This document shows, in pieces, positions 7,162-13,391 of a DNA stretch of 13,391 nucleotides; position 1 is the first letter of the stretch, and each line of letters opens with the position of its first letter. The position numbers and the translations under genes were made by a program. This DNA comes from Planctomycetota bacterium (GTDB taxonomy: Bacteria; Planctomycetota; Planctomycetia; Pirellulales; Pirellulaceae). The notes beneath the pieces were generated by a model, which saw only the letters and a program-made list of their open reading frames with translations, was not told the DNA's origin and did not search any database. Location: positions 1 to 13,391 of the forward strand of contig JAHWKS010000043.1 in the NCBI GenBank assembly GCA_019347795.1, read 5' to 3'.

Positions 7162-8595
7162 ATGGGACTGACCTCCCAACCCGTCGCCAGCCGCCTCATC
7201 GCTCTGATCACAGCGATCTCGCTGTTTGGCTGCGATCGGAATGCGCCCCCGACGGCGTCTCCTGCGGCGCCCATCGTCCCCGCGCCCGCTTCGCAGCAGT
7301 CCGCCGACGAGGGCCAACCGCCGGCGGATGTCGTGTCGGAAGATCCGTCCGCCAATTCACCGGCGCCGCTCGCGCCCGCGAAGCCCTTGCCCGAAACCGT
7401 CCCCGCGCTGGTTGACGAGTGCCGCGGGGTGATGGACCGGCTCGTTGAGGAGTTTCCTGCCAATCCGGACGCGTGGGAGGTGCGCGGGCGGCACCTCTAT
7501 CAGGTCGGTAAGAACGCGGAGGCCAAGGAGAGTTGGCGGAAATGCCTCGAGCTGGCGCCGGGGTACGTCTACGCTCAGCACGGGCTGGGGATGGTTGCGG
7601 TTCGCGAGGGAGACGACGAGAAAGCGGTTGAACTGTTTCGCAAGGCTTTGGCGGCGGCGCCCGAGTTGAAGGACACCGTCCACGAGCTTCATCGCGCTCT
7701 GGTGCGTCTGGGCCGGCCCGAAGAGGCGATTGACGCCTTGCGGAAATACATCGGTCAAAACCCCGAGTCGACGGATACCTGGATCTATCTCGGGCAAACT
7801 TACCTCACCAACGGGCAGTACGAGGAAGCCCGCCAGGCCTTCGAAACGGCGAACAGCCAGTATCCCGGCGTCGCCCGAACGGAACTAGGGCTGGGGACGG
7901 CTCTGCTTCGCTTAGGCAGGCGCGAGGCGGCGAAGACGTGGCTTGAAAAGCATCAGGCCTCGCGCGACCGGGCCAATGCCTTGGAGCGCGTCGAGCGGCT
8001 CGATGAGGACGACCTCGACGCACGCATGAGGGAGTTCGCCTTTACGCTGACGACGGCCGCCCGCGTATATCTGTCCCAGGGGGACATGCGCGAAGGCGAG
8101 CGAATTCTCCGCCGCGCGGCGGCGTTCGACGAGCAGCGAGAGGACTGCCGGCAACTCCTGTTCGAAGTTTACCAGCAACTGGGCCACGGCGATCTGGCTC
8201 TGAAGACGGGGCGCGAGCTGCTCGAAATCGCGCCCGAAAACCCGAATTATTGGCTGACGCACGGCACGCTGGCCGCCGTTCTGGGGGAGTACCAGACGGC
8301 GGATGAGTCATTCCGCCAGGTCATTCGCCTGGCGCCTCAGCATGCCGCGGGCTACAGCGCCCTGGCGAAGTTGGCCCTCCAAACCGAAAGCGTGACTGCT
8401 GAATCTATCGATTTCGCCAGGCGGGCGGTTGAAACGTCCCCCTCGGCGGAGAATCACATGGTCTTGGCGCAGACGCTGGCGGCTGTCGGGAATTGGGATG
8501 GAGCCCGGGCGGCGGTCGAGCGCGCGATCGAGGCCGACCCCAGCAACGCCGCCTATCGCCAACTCCTGCAACAAATCGAGCAACGAAAGGGTTAG
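7162..8595 (+). CDS. TPR-repeat lipoprotein
   Basis: 477 residues. The N-terminus MGLTSQPVASRLIALITAIS followed by LFGC gives a type II signal peptide with the lipidated cysteine at C24 (lipobox slightly atypical, F at -2). Residues ~25-78 are a Pro/Ala/Ser-rich linker, typical between a lipid anchor and a folded domain. From ~100 to the end run TPR units with usual spacing and consensus, for example DAWEVRGRHLYQVGKNAEAK, DTWIYLGQTYLTNGQYEEAR and NYWLTHGTLAAVLGEYQTAD; I count roughly eight to ten. The role is inferred as a membrane-tethered protein-binding scaffold. Five bases separate its stop from the GTG of the CRTAC1-like gene, so the two are almost surely one operon and probably partners. 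This is the separate-gene counterpart of the TPR part of the fusion across the spacer. Confidence 0.92.
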   Translation: MGLTSQPVASRLIALITAISLFGCDRNAPPTASPAAPIVPAPASQQSADEGQPPADVVSEDPSANSPAPLAPAKPLPETVPALVDECRGVMDRLVEEFPANPDAWEVRGRHLYQVGKNAEAKESWRKCLELAPGYVYAQHGLGMVAVREGDDEKAVELFRKALAAAPELKDTVHELHRALVRLGRPEEAIDALRKYIGQNPESTDTWIYLGQTYLTNGQYEEARQAFETANSQYPGVARTELGLGTALLRLGRREAAKTWLEKHQASRDRANALERVERLDEDDLDARMREFAFTLTTAARVYLSQGDMREGERILRRAAAFDEQREDCRQLLFEVYQQLGHGDLALKTGRELLEIAPENPNYWLTHGTLAAVLGEYQTADESFRQVIRLAPQHAAGYSALAKLALQTESVTAESIDFARRAVETSPSAENHMVLAQTLAAVGNWDGARAAVERAIEADPSNAAYRQLLQQIEQRKG

Positions 8596-8600
8596 CTCGC

Positions 8601-10250
8601 GTGAATCGAATTTCGCTCGTTTTTTTCTGTCTATCTTGCTTCGTCTTTGCTCCGGCGGATGGATTCTCCGCACCTCCCTTTCTCTTCCGCGACGTGACGG
8701 AGCAGACGGGAATCGACTTTCGCCACACGCATGGAGAGACCGGCAATCTTTACATCGTGGAGTACATCTGCTCGGGGCTGGCCCTGTTCGACTACGACGG
8801 CGACGGCCTGGTGGATATCTATTTCTTGAACGGCGCCTCGCTACCAGGGAGCGATTTTGAGACGACGCCCACCAATGCGCTCTACCGCAACAAAGGGGGC
8901 TTTCGCTTCCGCGACGTGACGCACGCCGCGGGACTGGGGGACGTCGGGCACGGGCTGGGCGTGGCGGTCGCCGACTACGACAACGACGGCGATCAGGATG
9001 TGTACATCAGCAACTTCGGCCCCAACGCCTTCTACGAGAACAACGGAGACGGCACATTCACCCGGGCCCCCGCGGCGCCGTTGCTCGCGGACGGCCACCG
9101 GGTCGGCGCCGGCGTCTGCTTTCTGGACATCGAGCAAGACGGCGACCTGGACCTCTATTCCGCCAACTATGTCAAATTCTCCTACGAGGATCACGTCCCG
9201 CGCAGCTTCCTGGGGCTGCCCACGGCGCCCAGCCCCAAGGACTACGATCATGATGCCGACTCTCTTTTCCGGAATAACGGCGACTCCACCTTCTCCAACG
9301 TCAGCGTGGAATCCGGGATCGGGCGCCATCCGGGGCCGGGAATGGGGGCGGTCTGCATGGATGTGGACGGCGACGGCGATGCCGACATCGTCACTTGCAA
9401 CGACACCTTCGCCAATTTCTGCTTTGAGAACGACGGAACTGGACGGTTCCAGGAAGGCGCCGTGCTGCGCGGCTTGGCATACGATTTCGCCGGCTTGCAG
9501 CAGGGGAGCATGGGCATCGATTGCGGCGACTGCGACAACGACGGCCTGCTGGACCTGGTGATGACGTCCTACCAGGACCAGATGCCGGCCTTGTACCGGA
9601 ACTTAGATGGGGGTTTTTTCGAGGACATCAGCCCCATTGCCGGACTGCGCTCCGTGTATCGCCAGGTCAATTGGGGCGTCACCCTGGCCGACTTCGACAA
9701 CGACCGCGACCGCGACATCTTCATGGTCAACGGCCACCTCGATGACAATATCGGCGATCAGGATGATTCGCTCAACTACGCGCAGCAAAACTCCCTCTTC
9801 ATGAACGACGGCCGGGGCCGCTTCACCGACGTCTCCGGCCGCAGCGGCGACGGACTGCTGCTGAAGCGCGTCGGCCGCGGCGCCGGCTTTGACGACCTGG
9901 ATAACGACGGCGATATGGACGCGGTGGTGCTCAACGCCTGCCAGCAGCCAACGGTGTTGCGGAACGACTCGCCGCGCACCGGGAATTGGCTGCAAGTGCG
10001 ATGCATCGGCCGGGGGGCGAATCGGGATGGCGTCGGCGCCCTGGTGAAGGTCACGGCCGGGGGGACGACGCAGTCGGCGACCATCCACAGCGGTCGCGGC
10101 TACCAGAGCGACTACGGCCGCCGCTTGCATTTCGGCTTGGGCGCCGCGGAAGTCGCCGATCGCGTGGAAATCACCTGGCCGGGCGGGCCGACGGATTTTG
10201 TGGAAACTGTTCCCATGAATCAGGTGCTCAACCTGACGCAGGGGCGATAG
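8601..10250 (+). CDS. Secreted CRTAC1-like FG-GAP/VCBS and ASPIC/UnbV protein
   Basis: 549 residues from GTG 8601. AAAGGG at 8586-8591 sits nine bases ahead, and the start gives a Sec signal peptide (hydrophobic ISLVFFCLSCFVF, probable cleavage after FSA at residue 24). The propeller spans ~27-460 with DxDxDGxxD calcium loops at residues 64, 125, 176, 254, 310, 364 (DFDNDRDRD, with the usual Gly replaced by Arg) and 432. ASPIC/UnbV covers ~462-529 (GNWLQVRCIGRGANRDGVGA; SGRGYQSDYGRRLHFGLG; ITWPGG). The family is exported and calcium-binding, and often pairs with TPR proteins in planctomycetes. It is translated five bases after the TPR lipoprotein and is probably held at the envelope by it (inference). 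Segment order matches the C-terminal half of the fusion, but the sequences have diverged strongly, indicating old paralogy rather than recent duplication. Confidence 0.93.
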   Translation: MNRISLVFFCLSCFVFAPADGFSAPPFLFRDVTEQTGIDFRHTHGETGNLYIVEYICSGLALFDYDGDGLVDIYFLNGASLPGSDFETTPTNALYRNKGGFRFRDVTHAAGLGDVGHGLGVAVADYDNDGDQDVYISNFGPNAFYENNGDGTFTRAPAAPLLADGHRVGAGVCFLDIEQDGDLDLYSANYVKFSYEDHVPRSFLGLPTAPSPKDYDHDADSLFRNNGDSTFSNVSVESGIGRHPGPGMGAVCMDVDGDGDADIVTCNDTFANFCFENDGTGRFQEGAVLRGLAYDFAGLQQGSMGIDCGDCDNDGLLDLVMTSYQDQMPALYRNLDGGFFEDISPIAGLRSVYRQVNWGVTLADFDNDRDRDIFMVNGHLDDNIGDQDDSLNYAQQNSLFMNDGRGRFTDVSGRSGDGLLLKRVGRGAGFDDLDNDGDMDAVVLNACQQPTVLRNDSPRTGNWLQVRCIGRGANRDGVGALVKVTAGGTTQSATIHSGRGYQSDYGRRLHFGLGAAEVADRVEITWPGGPTDFVETVPMNQVLNLTQGR

Positions 10251-10268
10251 CCGCTGACCTCCTTCACT

Positions 10269-10284
10269 GCGATTTCGCGATTTC
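10269..10284. repeat. Perfect tandem 8-bp repeat GCGATTTC x2
   Basis: Two copies of GCGATTTC abut each other 19 bases after the CRTAC1-like stop, in the spacer before the prepilin-like gene. Too short to assign a role; it may be chance or part of a protein-binding site. Confidence 0.4.
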
Positions 10285-10306
10285 GCCGACTCTCCGTGAT
10301 TAAAAG

Positions 10307-10335
10307 TTGACAAAAGAAACTAGCTGCGGTAATTT
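10307..10335 (+). promoter_or_regulatory. Candidate sigma70-type promoter for the prepilin-like gene
   Basis: A perfect -35 TTGACA (10307-10312) is followed after 17 bases by a weak -10, TAATTT (10330-10335). It lies 57 bases after the CRTAC1-like stop and would give a leader of about 90 bases. A separate promoter here fits the 179-base gap from the preceding operon. Confidence 0.45.
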
Positions 10336-10360
10336 GTTAAGTTCCGCGGGGTTTTATGGT

Positions 10361-10417
10361 CGCGGTTTGCTCGCTCCGCGGGATAAGGCGCAGGTTTTTT
10401 CCGTTTTTTTCATTTTT
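10361..10417 (+). promoter_or_regulatory. Hairpin and U-rich leader before the prepilin-like gene
   Basis: CGCGG (10361-10365) can pair with CCGCG (10376-10380) around a ten-base loop. Alternatively CCGCGG at 10344-10349 can pair with CCGCGG at 10376-10381. Three T-tracts follow (10395-10400, 10404-10410, 10413-10417), ending directly before the Shine-Dalgarno. This could be an attenuator-like or translation-enhancing leader. The T-tracts are not flush with a stem, so a simple intrinsic terminator is unlikely. Confidence 0.3.
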
Positions 10418-10424
10418 GGGAGGA
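10418..10424 (+). promoter_or_regulatory. Shine-Dalgarno of the prepilin-like gene
   Basis: GGGAGGA ends five bases before ATG 10430. This near-ideal ribosome site selects that ATG over upstream in-frame starts and puts the prepilin leader at the N-terminus. Confidence 0.85.
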
Positions 10425-10429
10425 CAGTG

Positions 10430-11497
10430 ATGTCAAGACAATTCTTCAGACGCCGCGTCGGCATGCGGCCGCCGCTTGGTTTCACTTTGGTGGAACTGCT
10501 CGTGGTGATCGCGATTATTGGAATTCTGGTATCGCTGCTTTTGCCCGCGGTGCAGGCCGCGCGCGAAGCGGCCCGCCGCACGCAGTGCAACAACAATCTC
10601 AAGCAGCTCGGCCTGGGTCTTCACAATTACCACGACACCTACAAGGCTTTTCCGGCCATGAAGAGCGGGACGAACGGCCCCAGCCCGGCCACGAACAATA
10701 AGTATCGCTTGTCGGGCCTGGTTCCGCTGCAGCAATTCATGGAAGGCAACACGCAGTGGGAGCAGATCCAGAGCGGGAATCCGCCGCAGGGCCCTGCAGC
10801 GTGGGGTGGCTGGGGGCCGTGGAACACCTCTCCGCCCACGCTGAAGTGCCCCTCCGACAACAATAACGAGGTCACCCGGCGCACGACGAGCTATGCGATG
10901 TCCGTGGGAGATCAGGTCATCAACGCGACCTGGGACCGCAAACCTCGCGGAATGTTCGGCAATCGGGATACCGTGAAGATGGCGCACGTGATCGACGGCA
11001 CCAGCAATACGATCGCGATGTCGGAAGTGATCACCGCCGGAGTCCCCTACAACAACCAGAGCGGCAACGCGGCCCAAGCCCAGCAATATGAGCACCACGT
11101 GGGCTATGGTCAGGTGAACGTTGATGCGGCGCCGATCAATTGCCGGACGATCACCGACGGCAAGTACTTCGTCGCGGGCACGATTGTCCAGGGGACCCAG
11201 GGACGCTTCTGGCATGACGGCCAACCCGGCTACGTCGGGTTCAACACGGTATTGCCGCCCAACGACGTGCGCTGCACCACCCAAATCACTTGGGGAGATG
11301 CAAGAAACATCGTGTTCCCGCCGTCCAGCCGGCACCCGGGCGGGGTCAACGCGCTGAGAGTGGACGGCTCCGTCAGCTTTGTCGCCGACACCATCGACAC
11401 CGGGGATCTGACCCTGGTGCAACCGAAGGGGGGGCCCTCGCGTTACGGCGTCTGGGGCGCGCTTGGGTCCAAGGACGGCGGCGAGGCGTCGCAGTAG
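10430..11497 (+). CDS. DUF1559 prepilin-type N-terminal cleavage/methylation protein
   Basis: 355 residues. A basic leader (residues 1-17, with RRR) is followed by the type IV prepilin signature [20 protein letters not shown]. Cleavage is expected after G17, F18 would be methylated, and E22 is the conserved Glu at +5. The hallmark DUF1559 extension follows ([17 protein letters not shown] and [21 protein letters not shown]). The C-terminal family motifs [11 protein letters not shown] and [19 protein letters not shown] (H302 region) are present. This family is hugely expanded in planctomycetes. It is thought to form pseudopilin-like envelope or secretion structures, but the function of individual members is unknown. 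A strong Shine-Dalgarno and its own candidate promoter precede it. A small lipoprotein and a polytopic membrane protein follow at 29 and 27 bases, probably as one transcript. Confidence 0.96.
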   Translation: MSRQFFRRRVGMRPPLGFTLVELLVVIAIIGILVSLLLPAVQAAREAARRTQCNNNLKQLGLGLHNYHDTYKAFPAMKSGTNGPSPATNNKYRLSGLVPLQQFMEGNTQWEQIQSGNPPQGPAAWGGWGPWNTSPPTLKCPSDNNNEVTRRTTSYAMSVGDQVINATWDRKPRGMFGNRDTVKMAHVIDGTSNTIAMSEVITAGVPYNNQSGNAAQAQQYEHHVGYGQVNVDAAPINCRTITDGKYFVAGTIVQGTQGRFWHDGQPGYVGFNTVLPPNDVRCTTQITWGDARNIVFPPSSRHPGGVNALRVDGSVSFVADTIDTGDLTLVQPKGGPSRYGVWGALGSKDGGEASQ

Positions 11498-11515
11498 CTT
11501 GGGTTCGGACTAACT

Positions 11516-11519
11516 GGAG
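11516..11519 (+). promoter_or_regulatory. Shine-Dalgarno of the small lipoprotein
   Basis: GGAG lies seven bases before ATG 11527. With the lipobox it decides the start, since the frame stays open far upstream in an alternative frame of the prepilin-like gene. Confidence 0.65.
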
Positions 11520-11526
11520 AATCGCA

Positions 11527-11709
11527 ATGAAGTTGCACCTATTACTCATTTGCGCGGCTGTTGTGTTGCCTGTACTTGCCGGTTGTGGTCCGCCGCCGAC
11601 TCCCGAGGAGGCGGTCACCACCGAAGAGCAGCAGCAGGAATACGAAGCCGAGTATGAAAAGCAAATGATGAGCGGCGAATACGGTCCGGCCGGTGAACCC
11701 CAACAGTGA
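11527..11709 (+). CDS. Small lipoprotein (60 aa)
   Basis: It opens with MKLHLLLICAAVVLPVLAGC, a compact type II signal peptide with an ideal LAGC lipobox and lipidated cysteine at C20. The mature part is only about 41 residues: a Pro-rich start (GPPPTPEEA), a Glu/Gln-rich probably helical stretch (TTEEQQQEYEAEYEKQMM) and a short Gly/Pro tail. I recognise no enzyme or named domain. Tiny lipoproteins of this shape commonly follow DUF1559 genes in planctomycetes, so a partnership with the upstream pseudopilin is likely but inferred. It starts 29 bases after the prepilin-like stop and ends 27 bases before the membrane-protein ATG. Lipid attachment would place it in the outer leaflet of the inner membrane or in the outer membrane; no sorting aspartate follows the cysteine (Gly at +2). 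Confidence 0.85.
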   Translation: MKLHLLLICAAVVLPVLAGCGPPPTPEEAVTTEEQQQEYEAEYEKQMMSGEYGPAGEPQQ

Positions 11710-11736
11710 CGCATCCGGCGACCTCATGAGGAATCA

Positions 11737-12504
11737 ATGACCTCGTCGAATCCGTATTTCGTTTCCGCGGAGTCTGAAGGAGATGCGCCTGTTCGTAAGG
11801 AGGGGGACGCCGCCGATGTGGCGGCGTCCCCGAGCGGACGGCGCGCCGCGATGATGCTGATCCCCGCTGCGCTGGCGGCGGCGGTCCTGAGTTGTGCGTT
11901 CATCGAGGCGACCGATGTGCTCCCCCAACCGCCGGAAGGGGGCGCCAACCCGAATGAAACCGCACTCCTCGTCGCCGCCAAGCAGGCCAATTATCGCCTG
12001 CATTTAACCTTCGTCGGCGGAGCGGTCGCCGGGCTTCTGGGACTCGGCGCCGGCATCGCCCAGCGTTCTCCCGCGCGCGCCGGACTTTGCTTGCTGCTTG
12101 GCGCCGGGCTGGGAGCAGGCCTGGGCTTGCTTGCCGGCTTGGCCGCGGTTGAGGTGGAAACGCGACTGCTCACGGCGAAGTCCGGCGAGCCGACGCGGGC
12201 CATGCTGGTCCACGCAGCGGTGTGGCTCCTAGTGGGGCTTGCCGTCGGGACAGCATGCGGGGTCGCCACGAAAAGTTGGCGGGGCGTTTTCAATTCGATC
12301 GGGGCGGCGTGTCTGGCCGGGATCCTGTCGGCCTTGCTGTTCTACGTTGTCGCGTCCATCGCCTTTCCGCTGGAACGAAGCGACTTGCCGACGCCGACGG
12401 GAATGGGAAACCGACTGCTTTGGGTCGGGCTGGCCGCGGTCCTGATGGCCATCGCCCTGGCGCGCACGGTCGCGGACGGACGGTCCCGATATTCCGCAAC
12501 CTAG
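11737..12504 (+). CDS. Six-helix membrane protein of unknown function
   Basis: 255 residues from ATG 11737, with TGAGGA at 11727-11732 as ribosome site. A polar N-terminus of ~36 residues begins TSSNPYFVSA, resembling the NPY-type openings common in planctomycete membrane proteins. Predicted helices lie at about 38-56, 88-108, 115-138, 156-177, 185-210 and 226-243. The second and third are very Gly/Ala-rich (GGAVAGLLGLGAGIA; LLGAGLGAGLGLLAGLAA), allowing tight helix packing. A 30-residue Pro/Asn/Glu-containing loop follows helix 1. No transporter, protease or sensor motif is visible, and I do not recognise the family. It is the third gene after the pseudopilin and small lipoprotein, with 27 bases between, so it is probably co-expressed. 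An assembly platform for them is possible but only an inference from position. The rRNA control region begins after its stop. Confidence 0.8.
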   Translation: MTSSNPYFVSAESEGDAPVRKEGDAADVAASPSGRRAAMMLIPAALAAAVLSCAFIEATDVLPQPPEGGANPNETALLVAAKQANYRLHLTFVGGAVAGLLGLGAGIAQRSPARAGLCLLLGAGLGAGLGLLAGLAAVEVETRLLTAKSGEPTRAMLVHAAVWLLVGLAVGTACGVATKSWRGVFNSIGAACLAGILSALLFYVVASIAFPLERSDLPTPTGMGNRLLWVGLAAVLMAIALARTVADGRSRYSAT

Positions 12505-12555
12505 AGGGCGAGCTGGATGGCGCCCCACCTACACGATGGTCGCGAAAAAATTTCC

Positions 12556-12571
12556 CGACGAACCTTCGTCG
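12556..12571. repeat. Perfect inverted repeat between the membrane protein gene and the rRNA promoters
   Basis: CGACGA, loop ACCT, TCGTCG form a 6-bp stem. On the plus strand no T-tract follows, so it is a weak terminator candidate for the upstream gene. On the minus strand it is followed within a few bases by a run of six T. It also lies six bases upstream of the first rRNA -35 box, where an activator could bind. Confidence 0.35.
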
Positions 12572-12576
12572 CCCCC

Positions 12577-12606
12577 TTGACGTCTTAAACAGAAGCAGGA
12601 TAAGAT
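12577..12606 (+). promoter_or_regulatory. Candidate rRNA promoter P1
   Basis: TTGACG (12577-12582), an 18-base spacer and TAAGAT (12601-12606) match the sigma70 consensus at 5 and 4 of 6 positions. An A/T run (12545-12553) lies upstream. It is weaker than P2 but plausible as the distal member of a tandem rRNA promoter pair. Confidence 0.4.
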
Positions 12607-12672
12607 TCCTACACTTCAATCGGCCGCAACGTCCCTTGGCCCGTGAGTCTTGCAAATCGCGGGCATGGAGAG

Positions 12673-12718
12673 GAATTTCTTTTCCGGGCGTTGACAGCCG
12701 GCCGAGTTACCATAGAAT
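12673..12718 (+). promoter_or_regulatory. Candidate rRNA promoter P2 with UP-like element
   Basis: A perfect TTGACA (12691-12696), 16-base spacer and TAGAAT (12713-12718, 5 of 6) form the best sigma70-type promoter in the window. AATTTCTTTT (about 12674-12683) lies at the position of an UP element. The transcript would start near 12725, about 240 bases before mature 16S rRNA. Confidence 0.65.
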
Positions 12719-12756
12719 TGGTAGTCCCGCTGAGGAAATCGAGGCGGGCGTGTTTC

Positions 12757-12770
12757 GATCTTTGACAATT
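12757..12770 (+). promoter_or_regulatory. boxA-like antitermination element in the rRNA leader
   Basis: GATCTTTGACAATT closely resembles the bacterial rrn boxA core (CTCTTTGACAA or CTCTTTAACAA) that binds NusB-S10 to form the antitermination complex. It lies about 35 bases after the P2 start and 200 bases before 16S, as in other rrn leaders. The embedded TTGACA has no -10 partner, which favours boxA over a promoter. Confidence 0.6.
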
Positions 12771-12818
12771 TGGTTGGTGGCTTTCCGTCAAAACACAAGC
12801 CGTGTGAGACTGTGATCT

Positions 12819-12887
12819 CCAGGTTTGCCGTCGGGCCTTCGGGGCAAGTCCTTCGGGAGTTGTCCTTCGAGTTTGGCGGCAGACTGG
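12819..12887 (+). other. Structured 16S leader with cUUCGg hairpin
   Basis: CCAG (12819-12822) and TGCCG (12826-12830) can pair with CTGG (12884-12887) and CGGCA (12877-12881). They enclose a hairpin 12845-12851/12856-12862 with one G-G mismatch, capped by TTCG closed by C-G. CTTCG occurs three times within 35 bases (12837-12869). This reads as a folded pre-rRNA leader, possibly a processing signal; the fold is by eye. Confidence 0.45.
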
Positions 12888-12963
12888 AACAAAGACCTCA
12901 ATTGGCTAAATTATGTTTCGGCGGCTTCATCTTCGGGTGAGGCGGCCGGGACAAGCAGATAAT

Positions 12964-13391
<428 letters not shown>

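Noticed and set aside
8493..8600. Extension of the CRTAC1-like gene into the end of the TPR lipoprotein gene
   Set aside because: The extension overlaps coding sequence of the TPR gene. GTG 8601 has a ribosome site and begins directly with a Sec signal peptide.
11726..11740. Five-codon mini-ORF (ATG AGG AAT CAA TGA) overlapping the membrane-protein ATG
   Set aside because: Its TGA overlaps the ATG at 11737, as in translational coupling, but there is no separate ribosome site and the GAGG inside it is the Shine-Dalgarno itself. Most likely chance.
12762..12767. Third rRNA promoter based on TTGACA
   Set aside because: No -10-like hexamer lies 16-18 bases downstream; the surrounding sequence fits boxA instead.
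12222..12815. 197-codon plus-strand frame overlapping the membrane protein and rRNA promoters
   Set aside because: It shares more than 280 bases with the membrane-protein gene in another frame, has no domain or ribosome site, and covers the rRNA promoter and boxA signals.

Overview
The window is a GC-rich bacterial chromosome fragment from the phylum Planctomycetota. The strongest evidence is the partial 16S rRNA gene at the right end. It carries exact 18-base matches, as I recall the probes, to the targets of the planctomycete probe Pla46 (13009-13026) and of EUB338-II (13283-13300). The protein content agrees: a DUF1559-type prepilin-like protein, two large CRTAC1-like FG-GAP/ASPIC proteins tied to TPR domains, an anchored HEAT-repeat protein and an ATP-grasp protein of the COG2232 type. 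I cannot place it below phylum.

Layout, left to right. Bases 1-100 are G/T-only sequence and long G/C homopolymers, which look like a contig-end artefact rather than biology. A membrane-anchored acidic/Pro-rich HEAT/TPR protein follows (101-1453, 5' end unreliable), then an ATP-grasp enzyme (1469-2626), both on the plus strand. This pair converges on a minus-strand series read right to left: TPR-CRTAC fusion (6969-4057), chorismate mutase aroH (3968-3540) and a PlsC-type acyltransferase (3449-2643). A 192-base spacer (6970-7161) separates that series from a divergent plus-strand pair: a TPR lipoprotein (7162-8595) and a secreted CRTAC1-like protein (8601-10250). The same two modules therefore occur fused on one side of the spacer and split on the other. 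Next come a DUF1559 prepilin-like gene (10430-11497), a 60-residue lipoprotein (11527-11709) and a six-helix membrane protein (11737-12504). The last 0.9 kb holds an rRNA control region (tandem promoter candidates, a boxA-like element and a UUCG hairpin) and the first ~428 bases of 16S rRNA.

Working together: most of the window encodes exported or membrane-bound products (anchored HEAT protein, anchored TPR-propeller protein, TPR lipoprotein, secreted propeller, pseudopilin, small lipoprotein, polytopic membrane protein). These suggest cell-envelope scaffolding. The metabolic genes (ATP-grasp ligase, chorismate mutase, acyltransferase) look like ordinary housekeeping neighbours. The most interesting unexplained arrangement is the divergent fused/split TPR-CRTAC locus. 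I saw no transposase, integrase, CRISPR array or tRNA.
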